From Neurospora intermedia (taxonomy: Eukaryota > Ascomycota > Sordariomycetes > Sordariales > Sordariaceae), in contig BTPP01000001.1 in assembly GCA_037102815.1 (NCBI GenBank), forward strand, positions 1,451,001 through 1,515,000: DNA of 64,000 bases, written 5' to 3'. The translations under genes were made by a program, and so were the position numbers. This document shows positions 13,801 through 27,053 of this stretch, piece after piece. Position 1 is the first letter of the stretch, and each line of letters opens with the position of its first letter. The notes below the pieces were generated by a model that worked only from the letters and a program-made list of their open reading frames with translations, ran no database searches and was not told the DNA's origin.

Positions 13801-16444
13801 ATTTAATTTAGTAAAGATTTTAATTAATAATAACCGATTTAGAATCTCCTAAATAAAGGGTAACGCTGTCCGATTCTTCTTTATAACCTTATTTAACGCT
13901 TTAAAATCGATATAGAGCCTTAATTTTCTACTTTTTTTTAGAATAAAAATAATAAGGGCGCCCGCTAGGCTAATAGAGGGACGAATTTATCCTTTCTAAA
14001 GTATTTCCGCTAATTATTTATATAATACTTTTAATTCTTTAATATTTAGCGTATAAATCGGTCCCTAAAGCGCCGACTCCCCTTCGACTAAATTAATATA
14101 ATATTCTAATCGGTCGTATTAGGGTAGGGGTATAGCCAAAGCTTCGAATACCGACCAGAACTCTTTATACTCTAATAAAATAATCGGTTTAAGAACGGTA
14201 AACTCGCCTTCGGTTTCCTCTAGTAACTCTAAGGGTTGCAGTAGCGTTAATTCTATAGGGGGTATTAGGGTAGGATAAACGCTATTGAACGCTACCCGAA
14301 AGACTTTTATTAGGGAAGTAGGGACTGGAAGTATTTCGGCCAACTCTAGTACAATAGGTAGGGTTATAAATTCGGACGCTAAGGAAGAGGGGATTTCGAA
14401 TAGGATATTCGTATATACGGGAAGGCGGAAACCCTCTTCTATCCTTACTATTTCCTAGGGGTCCAATAGTAGAATTAAATCCTACTATAGCCCCATTAAA
14501 ATAATTATAGCGTTATATACTTCCTTTGCCGGTATTATATTCAATATAAAATTACTAACCTTAATACGAAATTAAAACGACCATCGATATTAATTAATAT
14601 CGGAGTTCTACTCGTAAAGCTAAGGGTAATCGAAAATAACTTCCACAACCGGAGATTTAATTATAATAAAAGTAATTCGCTTTATTTACTTAATACTATA
14701 AGAATTATATATTTTAATAAAATAGGTAATTGTATTATATATAGGAATAGACCGAAGAGAGAAATTAATAAAACGATAGGGTACCGGATTAATTTTTACG
14801 TTCAACGGAAGCAAATATCTACTAATTAAATTTAATTCCGTACCCGAATTTATTAACCTTTATATATTCCGCTAATTTCTATAAATCCTTACTAACAACC
14901 TCATTTCTAGGTATAGCTACAATCTACTTATATTATTCTAGACAGTTACAATTACTACTCTAACTACAATTAATTTAATATTCGCTCTATACAAAGGGGT
15001 ACTTGCGAGGATAGTACAATTCCGTACTAAATAGCCGACCTAGCCGTAATTGTAATAAGTTCGGTTCTAATACGCCGCTACGAAATAACCCGTTATACTA
15101 TATTCGTAGTAGGTATTTAATAGCTTCGGTTAAGTACAATAGCTATACGTATAACCTTTCTAATAATAAAGGGAATAAATAAGATTAAGATTCATTTAAA
15201 AAGCAGTAGGGGGGCGACGGAGAAAATTAGAGGGGTTAATACTATAAGACGATAGAGGAGGGATATTTGTAAAGGAAGTAGGAGGGTATAAAGATAAAGA
15301 AGACGGCGGAATATACTCTAAAGATATTTAATTTTAGCAATACAATACGGACGGTTCAATATTCTCTAGGCCTTCTAACCGTTCCACGTACGCTATTACT
15401 TTATTTATTATATTAATACCGGCCGTCGAGAGGACGCTTTATTTAAAAAGGGGGCATAACCGGTTGGCTTACGTAACGACCCAAGTATATTCCAATTAAT
15501 TGTACAATAAATTAAATTCTTTAGTATAATAACGGTTATAAAAGTTACGAATAGTTTCTAAGGCGCCTTACTATATATATTCGAACTTATTGAAAACAGA
15601 TCGTTTAATAGCCTAGGTATTACTATTATATTCGGTTTCTAAGAAGGTACAGAGGTCGTTCCACGTAGGCGCATTATAAATAATATTATACCCGGGTTTA
15701 CTATAGAGAGCTAATATATATTTAATCTATATATTTTTAAAATTACCCTTAATATAATTAACGGCGAACGAAAGGAAAATACGGAGGTACTCTTAAAAAT
15801 ACGCATCGATATTATAAAGGTAATTCCGCAATTATAAGAAACTTTCGCCAGTGAATTTAGTAATATTGTATTTGGGGCGGTGTTCGGTACGAGCCGGTGT
15901 AATTACGGTTAGTAAAGGGGCAGTTATAGCGACGGCCGCCGATAAAAGGGTAGTAAAGGGAAGTATAGTAGAAATATAGGTTTAATTATAGAAGAAGTAG
16001 TCCTAATAATAGAACCCGGCAAAGATAGGGGGGTAGTTTCCTACTAAATTTTATTCGGCGAAGCCTACGAAAATAAACCAATTCTATTAGAATATATACG
16101 AAGGGAGATAATTAAAGAGAAGCTTAATTGTAGCAAACTGGGATTCGAATAATTATTATTTATATATAAATTTATTGGCTTCCGAAATTTAGGAATACAA
16201 ACGGGGAGCCCGAGGCGGCGTAGGGGGGTAATCTTCGTTACTATCTTCTTTAATAGACTCTATAGTAGGCTAGCGCTATTATAAAGAAGGCGGAGGAAGT
16301 TGAATCGTTTTAATTATAGTAATTATAGGGGTAATAATATAAGAGGGATGAAGAATAGCCTTAATAGTACGAAAGATAAACCGGCCGCTATATATATATA
16401 TTTTAATAGTATCGGCTTAATTCCCGGAGGAAGAGTTATCAATT

Positions 16445-16784
16445 TATTAGGAACGTAGGCGAAAGGTAGGCTGAGGTGACTACGGTTGTGGCTATACGTA
16501 GGGGACGGTAAGTTAGGGGTTAATTTAAAAATATATTAATAGCTACCGATTATAATAAACTACGCTTCGTTAAACTTCTTTTATATTTATACAAACTCTA
16601 TTTATTTATTAATAAGCGTTATAGAATCCCGTACTAGTCTAGCGCCCTAACGTAGTACCGGATTATCCTTCCTACGAGCCCGACCCGATATAGGCGTTGC
16701 CGTTATTGGTCCACCGCTTCGGCCGACGGAGCGGAGCAGCGACCGTTGGAGTGCTTCGGTGCGTAGACTCTTCGCCTCCTGACA
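16445..16784 (-). repeat. 5' LTR of second chromovirus fossil
   Basis: 340 bp, matching 7418-7757 from TATTAGGAACG at the low end to CCTGACA at the high end. This copy keeps more CA/TG than its partner. On the minus strand it starts TGTCAGG. Confidence 0.85.
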
Positions 16785-17056
16785 TCTAATTAGAATATTT
16801 ACTACGCATCTTTCTAAATGCCGCATCGAGAGCCATAATTAACCGTTTACCCTTAAATCCCCGGAATATATCCTCCTTCTTCTAAATATCGGCTAAAAAA
16901 GTGAGGAATAGTATAATTTAATTAGTAGACTATTATAGGACGGCGCTAATCTCCTTAAGGAGAGGGAACTCCTCGTTAAATAATGCCGGCTCGGTATTAT
17001 AATCTACATTACTAAAGCTAATAGCGGTGGAGGCGGTAGGTATACTAGAAAAAGAC

Positions 17057-17176
17057 GAACCTACAATAGGATTCCTCTCTATTAAAGAACCTACAATAGG
17101 ATTCCTCTCTATCGAAGAAGGGATTATAGAATTCCTCTCTATCGAAGAACCTACAACGGAATTCCTCTCTATCGAA
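17057..17176. repeat. 30-bp minisatellite, four units
   Basis: Four consecutive 30-bp units of the type GAACCTACAATAGGATTCCT followed by CTCTATTAAA. The unit length is a multiple of three, so the plus strand reads as a repeated FLSIEE motif in a 66-codon open stretch. That stretch probably reflects the array rather than a gene. Confidence 0.8.
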
Positions 17177-17800
17177 GAGGGGACCCGGGCGGGGACCCGG
17201 GTAGGGCGGTTAATAGGGGTAAACTAAGACCGAAAGAGTATAACGTCCGATTAAAATAACGGCGATAGAATTATAAAGTAATCTATACCCGGCTGCCCGG
17301 GTAACCGGCTTACCCAAGTAGGTAGTACCCAGTTAATTCTAGTACTAATTCGCTATAGAATAATCGGAGCTAGCTAGGGTCTAGAAGTATAAAGCGTTTA
17401 AAGCTAGACTAGTTAATTAATTAAAAGAATAGGTTAGGGAGGTTAGATAGAAGGAAGAGGGTATAGAGGAGGCGCTACCTATACGGCCGTAATACTATAT
17501 TCCTAAGCATTACAATAACTAGATAATATAGAACCAAATTCTCTCGATTCTAAATAAATCTTATAATTATAGCGGCCGTTATATACAAACTTATTTAAAC
17601 TAAATACCTCATTATTAATATTATTAATAAGGTTGGCGATCTATAAGCGAGTGGTAGGTATAATAGATAAAGTAAGGGAGTAAGTAATAGAAAGATAAGG
17701 GTATTAATAATAGAGGATTTTAATTAATAGAAGTATAGAGTTAATACCTATATTTATACCCAACCGATTCGACTCTATTTAATTCGATTCAATTCGACTC

Positions 17801-17848
17801 AACTAGGCACTCAACTAAGTACTCAACTAGGCACTCAATTAGGCACTC
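17801..17848. repeat. 12-bp tandem array (AACTAGGCACTC), four units
   Basis: Four 12-bp units AA(C/T)TA(G/A)G(C/T)ACTC in a row. It resembles the array at 6302-6359 in sequence and orientation, across the inserted chromovirus. Confidence 0.7.
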
Positions 17849-18120
17849 AATTGGCCAGAAACCCTCAATTTACATCAACTCGCTATTATTACTAATAATA
17901 ATAGCTTTTATACGCTAATACTACAGTTTGCTCGATTGCGACTATTATTGCAGTAGACTATTATTTATATCCCCCTTTTTATCCCCTAACTACTCGTAAT
18001 TAATAACGACTACAATTCAACCTAAGGACTACCCAAAAGTTATATAGTCTTATAGAATGGCTTCCCAGCTACCCGACGGTAGTATCTATATGTGAATACC
18101 TTTAATATTAAGCTCGTTAT

Positions 18121-21100
18121 AGTAATTATAATCTTATAGTATTAAAATCGAGGCATTTGCTGGAGGATTTCGACGATGTGCTGTACCCAGTTGTATGGCC
18201 TCGCTTAACAACGCCACCAAGCACGTGCCAGCGCCACCATGCAATAAAGGATAAAAAGAAAAGAAAGATAAATGGTACAATATCCCTATTGGTTACTGCA
18301 GATGGCGCTTTGTACCCTCCTCTACCCTGCAGGGGGAGGGGGGTCGCTGGACGTAGTGTTGCAGTAGAGTTGTTTGCTAGACTTGGAGTTTTCGTTCCAA
18401 TATGGGCTTGAAAGGTAAAAAATAAGGTTTTGTAATGGATTAATATTTTGGCTAGATTTGGAATCTCAGAGGACATGAAATCTTTCCTCGACTTAGTATT
18501 GAATAACCACTACTTTCGTTCCTTCCTTTTCTTCTACTTTACTTCCCGTTCCTTCCTCTTTACTATATTAATACCATTCCATTATTTCACACGCGCACAT
18601 TAAATACATTTCTTTCGTAGCCTAAATAGTAAATAAGACACTTCCAATTATAACGTTTCTGTTCAATTCCCTACTGTGCCCTTGTGAAAAAAATTATATA
18701 ATGAAGATGCATTACTAAGAAGATGTATTACCCTAGGAGAGAAAAAGAAAAAGAAAAAGAAAATAAAAATGAAAAAGAAAAAGAAAAAGAAAAAAAAAAG
18801 AAACATTCTTTTCCTTTTTTACCTTAATTTAATACTAGGATGTCGGACACCAAGTCAGTATACCGAGGGGCACTCTATTCCATGTCAAATTCGATTTGAA
18901 ATCATACACCCGACTTGGTGTTGACTTGGAGTTTTGGCCCATGTCCAGCGACCCCCCCACCCCTCTAAGGTACCCTTGTAAGAAGTCAGCAGATTTTTTG
19001 CTGACTGAACCAAACGGGCCCCAAATCTCCCCTCCCAAATCCCCTGCTCGTCTATCTGGCCAATCCCCAGTTACATCTCTCACAGTTCTCGGTAAACCAA
19101 CGCGTTCCAATTGCGAGAACGACGCCAGCGCCCTGCCAGCCTGCCAAGAACGGCGCCATTCTCTCTTCATCGCCGCATTTCCTATTTCGTCCTCCATACC
19201 TGCAGAACCCCCAAAGACGGTCGCGCTCTCTGTGGTCCGGCCACCAGACACTTCACTGATGTGCCATCAGCCCTGATACCGTCGGGTCGACCCGCAGGTT
19301 AATGTGTGTGAGACAACTAGCTGTGAGGTACGTGAATCCTTTGCGGTGCGTAATTGCTCCCAGACTCTATTCCCCACGAGACGGGCGCCAAGTGGGAATA
19401 ACGTCTCAGCTCGCGTCATGGGAATTTCCCTCGCGTCCGTCATCCCACGAGCGATGATCTCAAGGATACAAGTGATAGCCAAAGGGTCAAAGGTGGCTTT
19501 CACCACTCAAAAAACGACCCTCATTGACCCGTTTGCCCGATCGACGAACGAGACTGGTCCACGATGTTCATGATGTTGAGACATCATGAAGGAAAGAACA
19601 TCAAAAAAAGCAACGAGCTAAGAGATGGACACCAGGAGTCCCTGGCGCCCTCTTTCACCTGCCCCCAGCCGTCAACCCCAGCCAGCGATGGGCGTCGTGG
19701 CCGTGGCCGTGTCCGTGGCCGTGTCCGTTGGTGGTGGCTTTTCCACAACCGCCGACAAATTGGGCGATTGCTTGCGGACGATCATGATAAAGCCCTATGT
19801 TATCGACCACAAGCTTTCGCCAAGTTCATGATGGCCCTTAGCTCCGGAAGACTCGGGGAAATCCCCTGAGCGAAGCTGCATAACCGGGCACTGCCAGACA
19901 AGCAAGACATGTTTCGCGCTTAACATTTGCTCTTTGGTCTGGACTCTGGAGGCTTGCCGTCTATTGTGGAGTTCTTCAACCAACTCGGGTCAGGGCAAGC
20001 GATGGTGTAGAGAGCAAGGCACACATGTCCAGGTGTGGTGTTTGCTTTTTCACCAGTTCGACAATAGACGAGTGTCTAGACGGTGTCGCTATGAGAGGAT
20101 ATTCTCGCAGTAGTGAGATTGCGTCAATCATTACTGGAGTCCTCAGTGTTGCCCAGACACTCAAACACTTCTCATTGATTTGTCTCTCCATCATTCGTCT
20201 ATCTACAAGTGCAAGTACAACTCCCGGTAAATGTCTCTCTCCACAACCACCTCCACCGCATCACGGCATCACCACATGGACCAAGCCCAAGTCTCAGTAC
20301 CCCATCTCAGCCTACGCATCGTGCCCCGTCTCCGTGCCGGCATGGCAGTGTCTGCCTGTCTGCACGCACATGTATGTCTGGAACCTACATCCTTGCGACA
20401 ATATGTCTGTACTACCACCCCAGGTCTTCCCAGCAAACTCAAAAGCTCAAGTTTGACCTTTCGTATGACTTCCAATGGCATGGGTAGATTAGCGATGGAC
20501 AACCAAGTGCTGGGTCCGCCCACCCCATCACTTGCCCACTCCCTCGCGTTTTCCTCGCTGGATCTCTGGCTGGTGGTGCTCCTCCAATTTCAGATGATCT
20601 CCACGGGCACTGCTACCTAGCCAGGCTGTACGTATCCAATCTCCTACATGCACTACTATGTGCACCATCGCCGCATTTCCCTATGCGAAGTTACACCCAC
20701 AGCAACCTGGCAATACGCTGGCTCAATGCTGGGCAAGCTGGCACCGCACCCGCGAATGTGGTAGCCAGGTTACATTTTGTCCGCCCGCCCGCCCGCCTGC
20801 GATGTGACTTGAACTTTTTCTGTCCAACACCACTACTGCTCGGCACACCGCTGCTTGTCCATACTGGCGAACGCTCAAGGTGGGAGAATCGCGGTGTGGT
20901 TGGAAATTGGATCTGATGCGGATGATGGAATAGTGATCGACCGGATTGTTACCTACCTCCGAGCTTGCTTGCGTTGCCAGCCAAAGGGGAGGGAGACGTT
21001 TCCCAAGCCTGTGGTAAGCTTGTAACCAGAATTGAGACATGGGAAAATTACGAGATTACATCCCGCTCGATCCGTCACTGGAACGAACGAAACCAAAAGG

Positions 21101-22154
21101 CACTACTACGACTGACTGACACCACCATGTCGCTCGCTTCTCCACGCTGGGCTTTCGTTGCTGGCATCGTACCCCGCAAGTAAGGTATGCAAGCCAGCGC
21201 CATCATGCCTGGTTGCCCTGAATGCCTGGGTGCCTAGCTACCATAGTGTAGATGGAAGTGACCGGGCAGGTCAGCCACCAGGGGGGTCTTTTGTCAAACA
21301 GCACTGCAGGCAGGAGCTACTTCGGCGTTCAGTGTGCAAGTCAGTGGCATGGCGCTTATGGTATGGCTTGGGGACAAGCAGGAGGCCTAGAATGCGGCCA
21401 TGATGTCCTTTTGGTAACACAATCACAATTCACGCCTACGCCCGCGCACATACATATCAAGCATGAGCTGAATTATCACCTATTCTAGACCGTGGAAACG
21501 CGATGGTAGCCGAAGATGGAAGAAGACAAATCGGTCATGGTTGATGCTTGGCGAGAACAAAAATGAGATGGTGAACATTTTGACTCATACCTGCAAGGTA
21601 TGGTGAGCCAACTCTTAGTCTAGAGCTTAGGACCTCTCTACGAGTATCCCTCTGAAGGTTTACTAAACCAACCGATGTCATGTAGGTGTTCAGATGATGT
21701 GGTTTCTCGGGTATCACCTCCCTCCCCCTGACCTCCCACCAATAGGCACCCCAATAACCACAAGAGGTGCCGTGCCGTGCCAAAGGGTCACTCAACGTAG
21801 CAGTCACAAAGGCAGACAGCGAATGAAAGTAAACAAAACGCAGATTGGTATTGACTATATCAAAAACAAATAGACAAACAGACAAAGGAAAAAGCTGTAA
21901 AAGTATCTGCATCTAAAAAGCATGGTATTATCATCAATCATCAGGAATAGTATCCAACTCCACCACCAAATTCTCGGTTCCAACAGTAAACGTATTATCA
22001 ATTCTTCCCATAAGCCGCCGGTCCCTGATCCTGAATGGATTCGTCGAACCCTCCAACCCTCCTCTTGCACAAAATCCAATTCCAATGACAACAACAATAA
22101 CAAAAGAGAAGGTAGTAACGTCCTGTTTTCCACCTTTCCTTTCATTATCAATAG
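18121..22154. other. Host intergenic DNA, no firm gene
   Basis: GC-balanced DNA between the RIP block and the first zinc-finger gene. It contains a GAAAAA-type purine microsatellite at about 18,741-18,812 and a short CCGTGG/CCGTGT tandem run at 19,698-19,730. The best open frame is on the minus strand, 19,197 to 18,835: it starts with ATG, runs 120 codons and has ordinary protein-like composition, but matches no family I know. I rate it a weak candidate (about 0.2). The part nearest 22,154 is probably the 3' untranslated region of the zinc-finger gene. Confidence 0.5.
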
Positions 22155-24431
22155 TCATTCATCCTCCTCCTCCTCCTCAAACTCAAACGACTGGTGACTT
22201 TGAGTTTGAGTCTGAGTGTGAACCACGATTGTCTCCTCCTCCGCTACCTCCTGTTCCCTCTTCATGTTCGCCTTTGCTGTCACCTTCGCCTTTCCCTTCG
22301 TCTTCACCACCTTCGTCCGTCCTCCCTTGCCCCTACCCACTCCGCCGCAGTACCCACCGGCGGCACTTCCACTTCCACTTCCACTTGCAGTTCCATTCCC
22401 ACCATGTCCTCTCCTCTTAATCGGGTCTCGAGTAACCCACTTCCATCCTCCTTCTGCTCTCCCCGTTGCAGTCCCAGTAGTCCCAGTAGACCTAGACCTG
22501 ACGCGCCTAATGATACCCACCTCCCTACTAGAAGCCCACTCCGTCAAAGTAGTATCACTCTCGCTGCCGAATTCCACCTTGTCCTTATCCTGTTCTGCTA
22601 CCGACGACGAGTCCGACACTTCCGATCCAGTTCTTGTACCGGAAGTAGTAGTAACTGCGACAGCAGCAGTGGCGGCAGCAGCGGCAGCAGCAGCATAGCT
22701 CTCCAAATGCTTAGCGACATGTTCCATCCTCTGGTCCCATGCTTCCGTGCCCTTGAAGGGGGGCTGTGGGCAGCTGGGCACCGGACAACGCATGTACGTG
22801 GGCAGGGCACACCGTTTAACTTGGGCGCGGGATTGTAAGGTGGCGATGTAGATGTTGAGTTCTTGTTGGGTTTTGGTGGTTTCGTTTGTTTGCGTAAGGA
22901 CCGCCGAGGAAGAAGAGGAAGAAGAGGAGGAGGAAGATGTAGATGTAGATGTAGGAGATTCTTTTCGTTGTAAAAAGGGGGTCAGGTGAGAAGGCAAGTG
23001 CATGCGACGGACGTGTTGGGTGTAGAGATCTTTGCGGTTGAAGATGGCGCCATTGGGGAGGAGGGGGAGGTCTTTTTCTTCTTCGTCGTTCTCGTTGGAG
23101 TCGTTGTCGTCGGGGATCATGGTTGGTACTACTGGTTTTCTTCTCTTTCCTGATCTTGATCCACTAGTTCCAGCAGCGACTAAAGAAGAGGAAGGGATGT
23201 TGTTATCGACGTTAGCACACTCCCCCTCCCGGCAAAGCCAGTACTCTAGCACTAAATGCTGGCTGGCCACATGTCGCTTCCATTCGTTCTTGCTCCCGAA
23301 AGTGGAGTCGCAACCGGCAAAGCTGAAGACGCAGATGAACGGGCGTGAGTGCTGTTTCTTGATGTGCGCGTCTAGAGAGGGTTGGTCCTTGAAGCCGTGG
23401 GATGATTGGTGGCAGGGCGGGTGGGGGCAGAGGAGATTACCTCTAGAGGAGTTGGGAGTGAGGGCTTTGGTGGCTGTTGAGGGGAGGGTGCGGGTGGGCT
23501 GGTGTTGGTGTTGTTGAGGGCGGTGGGTGGTCAAGGAGAAGTGGGAGGTTGGGGGGCGGCCGCGGCGGGGGGCGGTTGTTTTGGTTTTGGTGGATGTTGA
23601 TCGGCTGAGAACTGCGGCGGTTCGCTTGGTCGTTGGGAGGTATTCATCGGCGTCGGCGTCGGTCTGCCTCGTTCGCTTCAGGTTGGGTGCGCCTGGAAGG
23701 ATGACTAGAGATGGCTCCTCGATCTTCTCCTGGGACGCAGGTGGGTAGTGGTTGACAGGCTTGGTGCAGTCGACTATAGGAGAGTTGTGCTGCTGCTGTT
23801 GCTGAATCTGGTCCATGTCACACCCGGACACCCCACCGGTCGTGTAACTCTGACAGCTGTTGACCCGCTGAGGCAAGGTGAACTCGGGCGTGCTGGTCTC
23901 GCTGTCATAGCCGTCCAACTGCCCGGTTGAGTTGACGTCCATAGGGTTTACGAAGAAGCCGTTGCCCAGACCGTTGCCTATGCCGGCGAATTGGATAGAG
24001 TGGTTCTGGGAGAAGCCGAAATCTTCAAGGTGCAAAGGCTCTTGTAGGGGCGATCGAGCTTCGTAGCATGCAGGTGGTTCAGTGATGGTGTCTGCGGGTG
24101 GGCTCTGTGCACTTCCGGATGCTTCTGAAGTCTCGAAGGCCGAAAAAGGACTGATGCAGCGGACCTGAAATGGATTCATGACCCCCAACGTGGGAGGCAT
24201 GAAGGTAGCCTGTTGTGGGATGTCGGAGTTGAAAAACATTGTCTTTTGTCCTTCCTTGAGTTGGAGTTGCATCGAATGGTGTTGATCCATAATGGTCGGG
24301 TAAGCTGATGGTGGTGTAAAACTTTGCAGATTGGGGTCGATAAAGCTCTCTAGTCCCGGTGTATACTCCATTCTGTTGTAAGAGTAGGGCATGTGGTATC
24401 TGTCGTCCGGGTAGAACCACGAGTTATCCAT
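22155..24431 (-). CDS. C2H2 zinc-finger protein, putative transcription regulator
   Basis: A single-exon model of 758 residues. The start is the ATG at 24,431 in the good context TCAAG-ATG-G; the frame upstream has no other ATG. The N-terminal 250 residues are acidic and rich in Pro, Gln and Ser. An AT-hook-like PRRGRPP lies at about 288-294. Finger 1 is C335-x4-C340-x15-H356-x4-H361. Finger 2 is C367-x6-C374-x12-H387-x4-H392 with the FGSKNEWKRH core typical of a fungal C2H2 family. A third finger begins at C400/C405 but is split by a long Ser/Lys-rich insertion before its His pair, and a fourth Cys/His unit lies near 540-575. The C-terminus is Gly/Thr-rich, then basic, then ends in an acidic run. 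Finger order and sequence match the gene at 32,700-35,916, so the two are paralogues. DNA binding in the nucleus is inferred; targets are unknown. Confidence 0.85.
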   Translation of the reverse strand: MDNSWFYPDDRYHMPYSYNRMEYTPGLESFIDPNLQSFTPPSAYPTIMDQHHSMQLQLKEGQKTMFFNSDIPQQATFMPPTLGVMNPFQVRCISPFSAFETSEASGSAQSPPADTITEPPACYEARSPLQEPLHLEDFGFSQNHSIQFAGIGNGLGNGFFVNPMDVNSTGQLDGYDSETSTPEFTLPQRVNSCQSYTTGGVSGCDMDQIQQQQQHNSPIVDCTKPVNHYPPASQEKIEEPSLVILPGAPNLKRTRQTDADADEYLPTTKRTAAVLSRSTSTKTKTTAPRRGRPPTSHFSLTTHRPQQHQHQPTRTLPSTATKALTPNSSRGNLLCPHPPCHQSSHGFKDQPSLDAHIKKQHSRPFICVFSFAGCDSTFGSKNEWKRHVASQHLVLEYWLCREGECANVDNNIPSSSLVAAGTSGSRSGKRRKPVVPTMIPDDNDSNENDEEEKDLPLLPNGAIFNRKDLYTQHVRRMHLPSHLTPFLQRKESPTSTSTSSSSSSSSSSSAVLTQTNETTKTQQELNIYIATLQSRAQVKRCALPTYMRCPVPSCPQPPFKGTEAWDQRMEHVAKHLESYAAAAAAAATAAVAVTTTSGTRTGSEVSDSSSVAEQDKDKVEFGSESDTTLTEWASSREVGIIRRVRSRSTGTTGTATGRAEGGWKWVTRDPIKRRGHGGNGTASGSGSGSAAGGYCGGVGRGKGGRTKVVKTKGKAKVTAKANMKREQEVAEEETIVVHTQTQTQSHQSFEFEEEEEDE

Positions 24432-26226
24432 CTTGACGAACTGTGTCAGATGCACAAATCACGAATGATATGATGGTCTTCGAGTAGTCCGGGATGGAAA
24501 GGTGGCGTGCGTTCGAGTACACAGAACAAATGTGCAACGGGTATTGTGAGGGAAGAAGAAAAGTGAGAAGGGTATCAGTAGATATAAAGATGGGATTGCT
24601 CGTTATGTTGCTGGATCGAGGCACTTGAGGTATGATGAAGTCTCATACCACTTTGATGTTGACTGAAGGTTAAGGTTGAAAAAAGAAAAGCGTGACAGGA
24701 AGAAAACCTTGAGGGGGCCTTGAATATAATATACGACAGTGCAAGTGGACTGTGAATCAAGTCAAGGGTCTTCCCATCCTATCCATCCCCAAAGGGATCA
24801 AGGACTCGTCCGCTTGTACTTGGAACAAGTCGAGGAACAAGTCGAGGTACAAGTCGGGGTACAAGCAGAGCCTCAACCCCTTCAGAGATGACATACTGTA
24901 CATCTATGTACTCAAGAGGTCAGATAAGGGGATAGGTAGGGTCAAGAGAAAGTACATGTGGTACGGCGGCCCCCCTGTGACAAGCAATGGGGATAGGAAG
25001 GGCCTCAGTGGCTCAGCCATTGGTAACAACTGGGGGAAGACCTCTCATCACAGTCGTCTTACACACAGCGAAAGCTTGGCCTGATTAGGAAAGGGCTGGT
25101 TGCAGTGTCTGGACAATAAATTGTATGGGGGGAATCCGTGAAATTTGGCCAATGGCCAGCCAGTTTAGTGCTTACTGCGCCCCAGGGCTATTGGCATAGT
25201 TTGGACAACTCAGCAGTTTGTTCGGTCCTGTAATCTTTCATGAGGTCCACAGTTTGAACTTTTCAAAGACTGGAGCTCTCAGTATAGGTACTTCGAGATG
25301 TCGATATGTATGCGAACGCCCCTTTTCGTGCAGAGGCCATAAGCATCCAAAGGATGTTGTCTCGAGGTTGGTTGCACATCGAGATCTTGCCGAATCCGAG
25401 TATCGATACGTGCTGAAACCACCAGTTTGTAAGACTGTGTAATCTGTAAGAATGGTTCGCGCACTCTGCGATTAACAGGGGCATAGTAGCGCCAAGGACG
25501 GACTCGTCTATCAGCCCGGCATGGGAATTACAGAGATTCGAGATCAAGTCCAGCCCAACCGCCGTCGGTGGTGATGCGGTTGACCAAGACTGTCGTTGCT
25601 GTCAACTGCCAATCTGAAAGGCCCCGTAGTGTATTGCGGTTTTGATACAACCAAAATCTGGTCTCAAGTTGTTTCGCTCTTGTTGGCCAGATGTATGCGC
25701 GCCAAGTTTAGGGTGAGGTATGTCGTTCATGTCGTAAGCATCGCTAATTCCTCAATACACGCGTATGTTGATTTCGAAACGCTCAATGATTATTACAGAG
25801 ATGCCATAAGCACCGGGGAAGTGAAGCGGGAAAATTGCCGCTGCGATGCAACGATCTGGTCGGGGTCAGGCATGTCCCAAAGAATCAGACGGGTGCTTTT
25901 ACCGCCCCTTTGGAAGACTGTTGATATCCCAAATTGACATTGCGAAAGGGATATGGTGAGTCCTGTGGCCAGATATTGGGTTGATCTCAAGAAGCGCCAT
26001 CTTGGAAAGCGATGGTGTTCTGGTAAGGGTCGGTATTGCTCCATGATTGCCTTGTATCAAAGAGTGCATGGAGTCTCAGGCCGGCGGAGTGCGCTGACAA
26101 GAGCCATGCTGCCTCACCGCGGTGTCCGGAGAGAGCCCTGAAGGATGGTCCAATGTGAAAGTCCTAGGAAAAAAAGCAGCTTGGCGTATAGTATAGTTTG
26201 ACGAAATCGCTTCGGTACCCATGTGT

Positions 26227-27053
26227 CTAGGTACTTGGCTTGTAGACCAGTATATTTACAGTCTTGTCCCTCTTTCTGGCTTGGGGATACGGTCCAGGTA
26301 CGGGAACTCCAAGAATGGCTGGGTTCCAGTACAGATGCCCAAATTGCGTGTTGGTTTTAGGAAGAGGGATGGTTGTAGTGCAGTTAGCGGGTGTGGATGG
26401 TGCCCAGTTTGGGTTAACCTCGCGACGTCGACAATCGCGGCAGCAGATGGGGAAATCTTTGAGAGCTGTAAAAGGCCACTTTTCATTGGATGGTAATCCA
26501 GTTCGCACTGTGTTGAACGCAAACAAGAGGACGAGAAGCACGGCGACACCTCCGTCTTCTTCATCCATCAGAATCTGTAGCTCTGCAGATACCACGGCCA
26601 GCTCTCCTTTCAGATGATAACTAGAGCGAACGTCGCAGCCAAAGGGACCGGAGCTAGCGCCGAGTTTCACGGGAAGCAACCTTTGGGAGATTCGGGCGGT
26701 GATCTTCTATCTTTGGGTCGTCGATACCGTGGTGGTCCTACCCCTAAAACGAGCAGTCGGTGGGTTGTGTGTGGATATGCCCGTAACGCCAAATCTCAGG
26801 TTAGCATTTCAGCCCACAAGACATTCGGCCTATGGATTTTCATCACCATTGTTCCCAGCGAGATGGAATACAACCAGTCAGGGAAGGCCATTCGAGGCTT
26901 GGGTGTTTTCTTCCCGCGCGCTGTTGAGCAAAAATCGGGCCTCTGTGTGGCCCCCTTCAGGGAAGTGAAGCCATACGGGATGAAGCCGGACTTGAGGATG
27001 GTTTCCGGTTTCAGAGGGTCTGGAGGGCAGTTAGTCGGGCCATTGAAAGACAT
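26227..27053 (-). CDS. Possible two-exon gene of unknown function
   Basis: On the minus strand an ATG at 27,053 opens an 85-codon frame (to 26,796) rich in Pro, Lys and Gly. A second frame runs below about 26,715 and stops at 26,227; it contains a CCRDC motif and a Pro-rich tail. Both read like ordinary protein. Joining them needs an intron of about 100-130 bp. Acceptor-like TTTTAG and GATAG sites and a CTAAC box exist between them, but I found no good GTAAGT-type donor. No family is recognised. Coordinates mark the span of the two frames, not a resolved model. It could be chance open frames in non-coding DNA. Confidence 0.22.

Larger units (their letters stand above)
16785..18120. other. RIP-degraded unclassified repeat DNA, right flank of second element
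   Basis: Continuation of the older repeat split by the chromovirus. It carries a 30-bp minisatellite (17057-17176) and a 12-bp array (17801-17848) but no recognisable domain. RIP character fades between about 18,030 and 18,130, where CA and TG reappear and host DNA begins. Confidence 0.5.

Noticed and set aside
17057-17176. 30-bp direct repeats considered as a CRISPR array
   Set aside because: Units are contiguous with no unique spacers, and the genome is fungal; it is a minisatellite.
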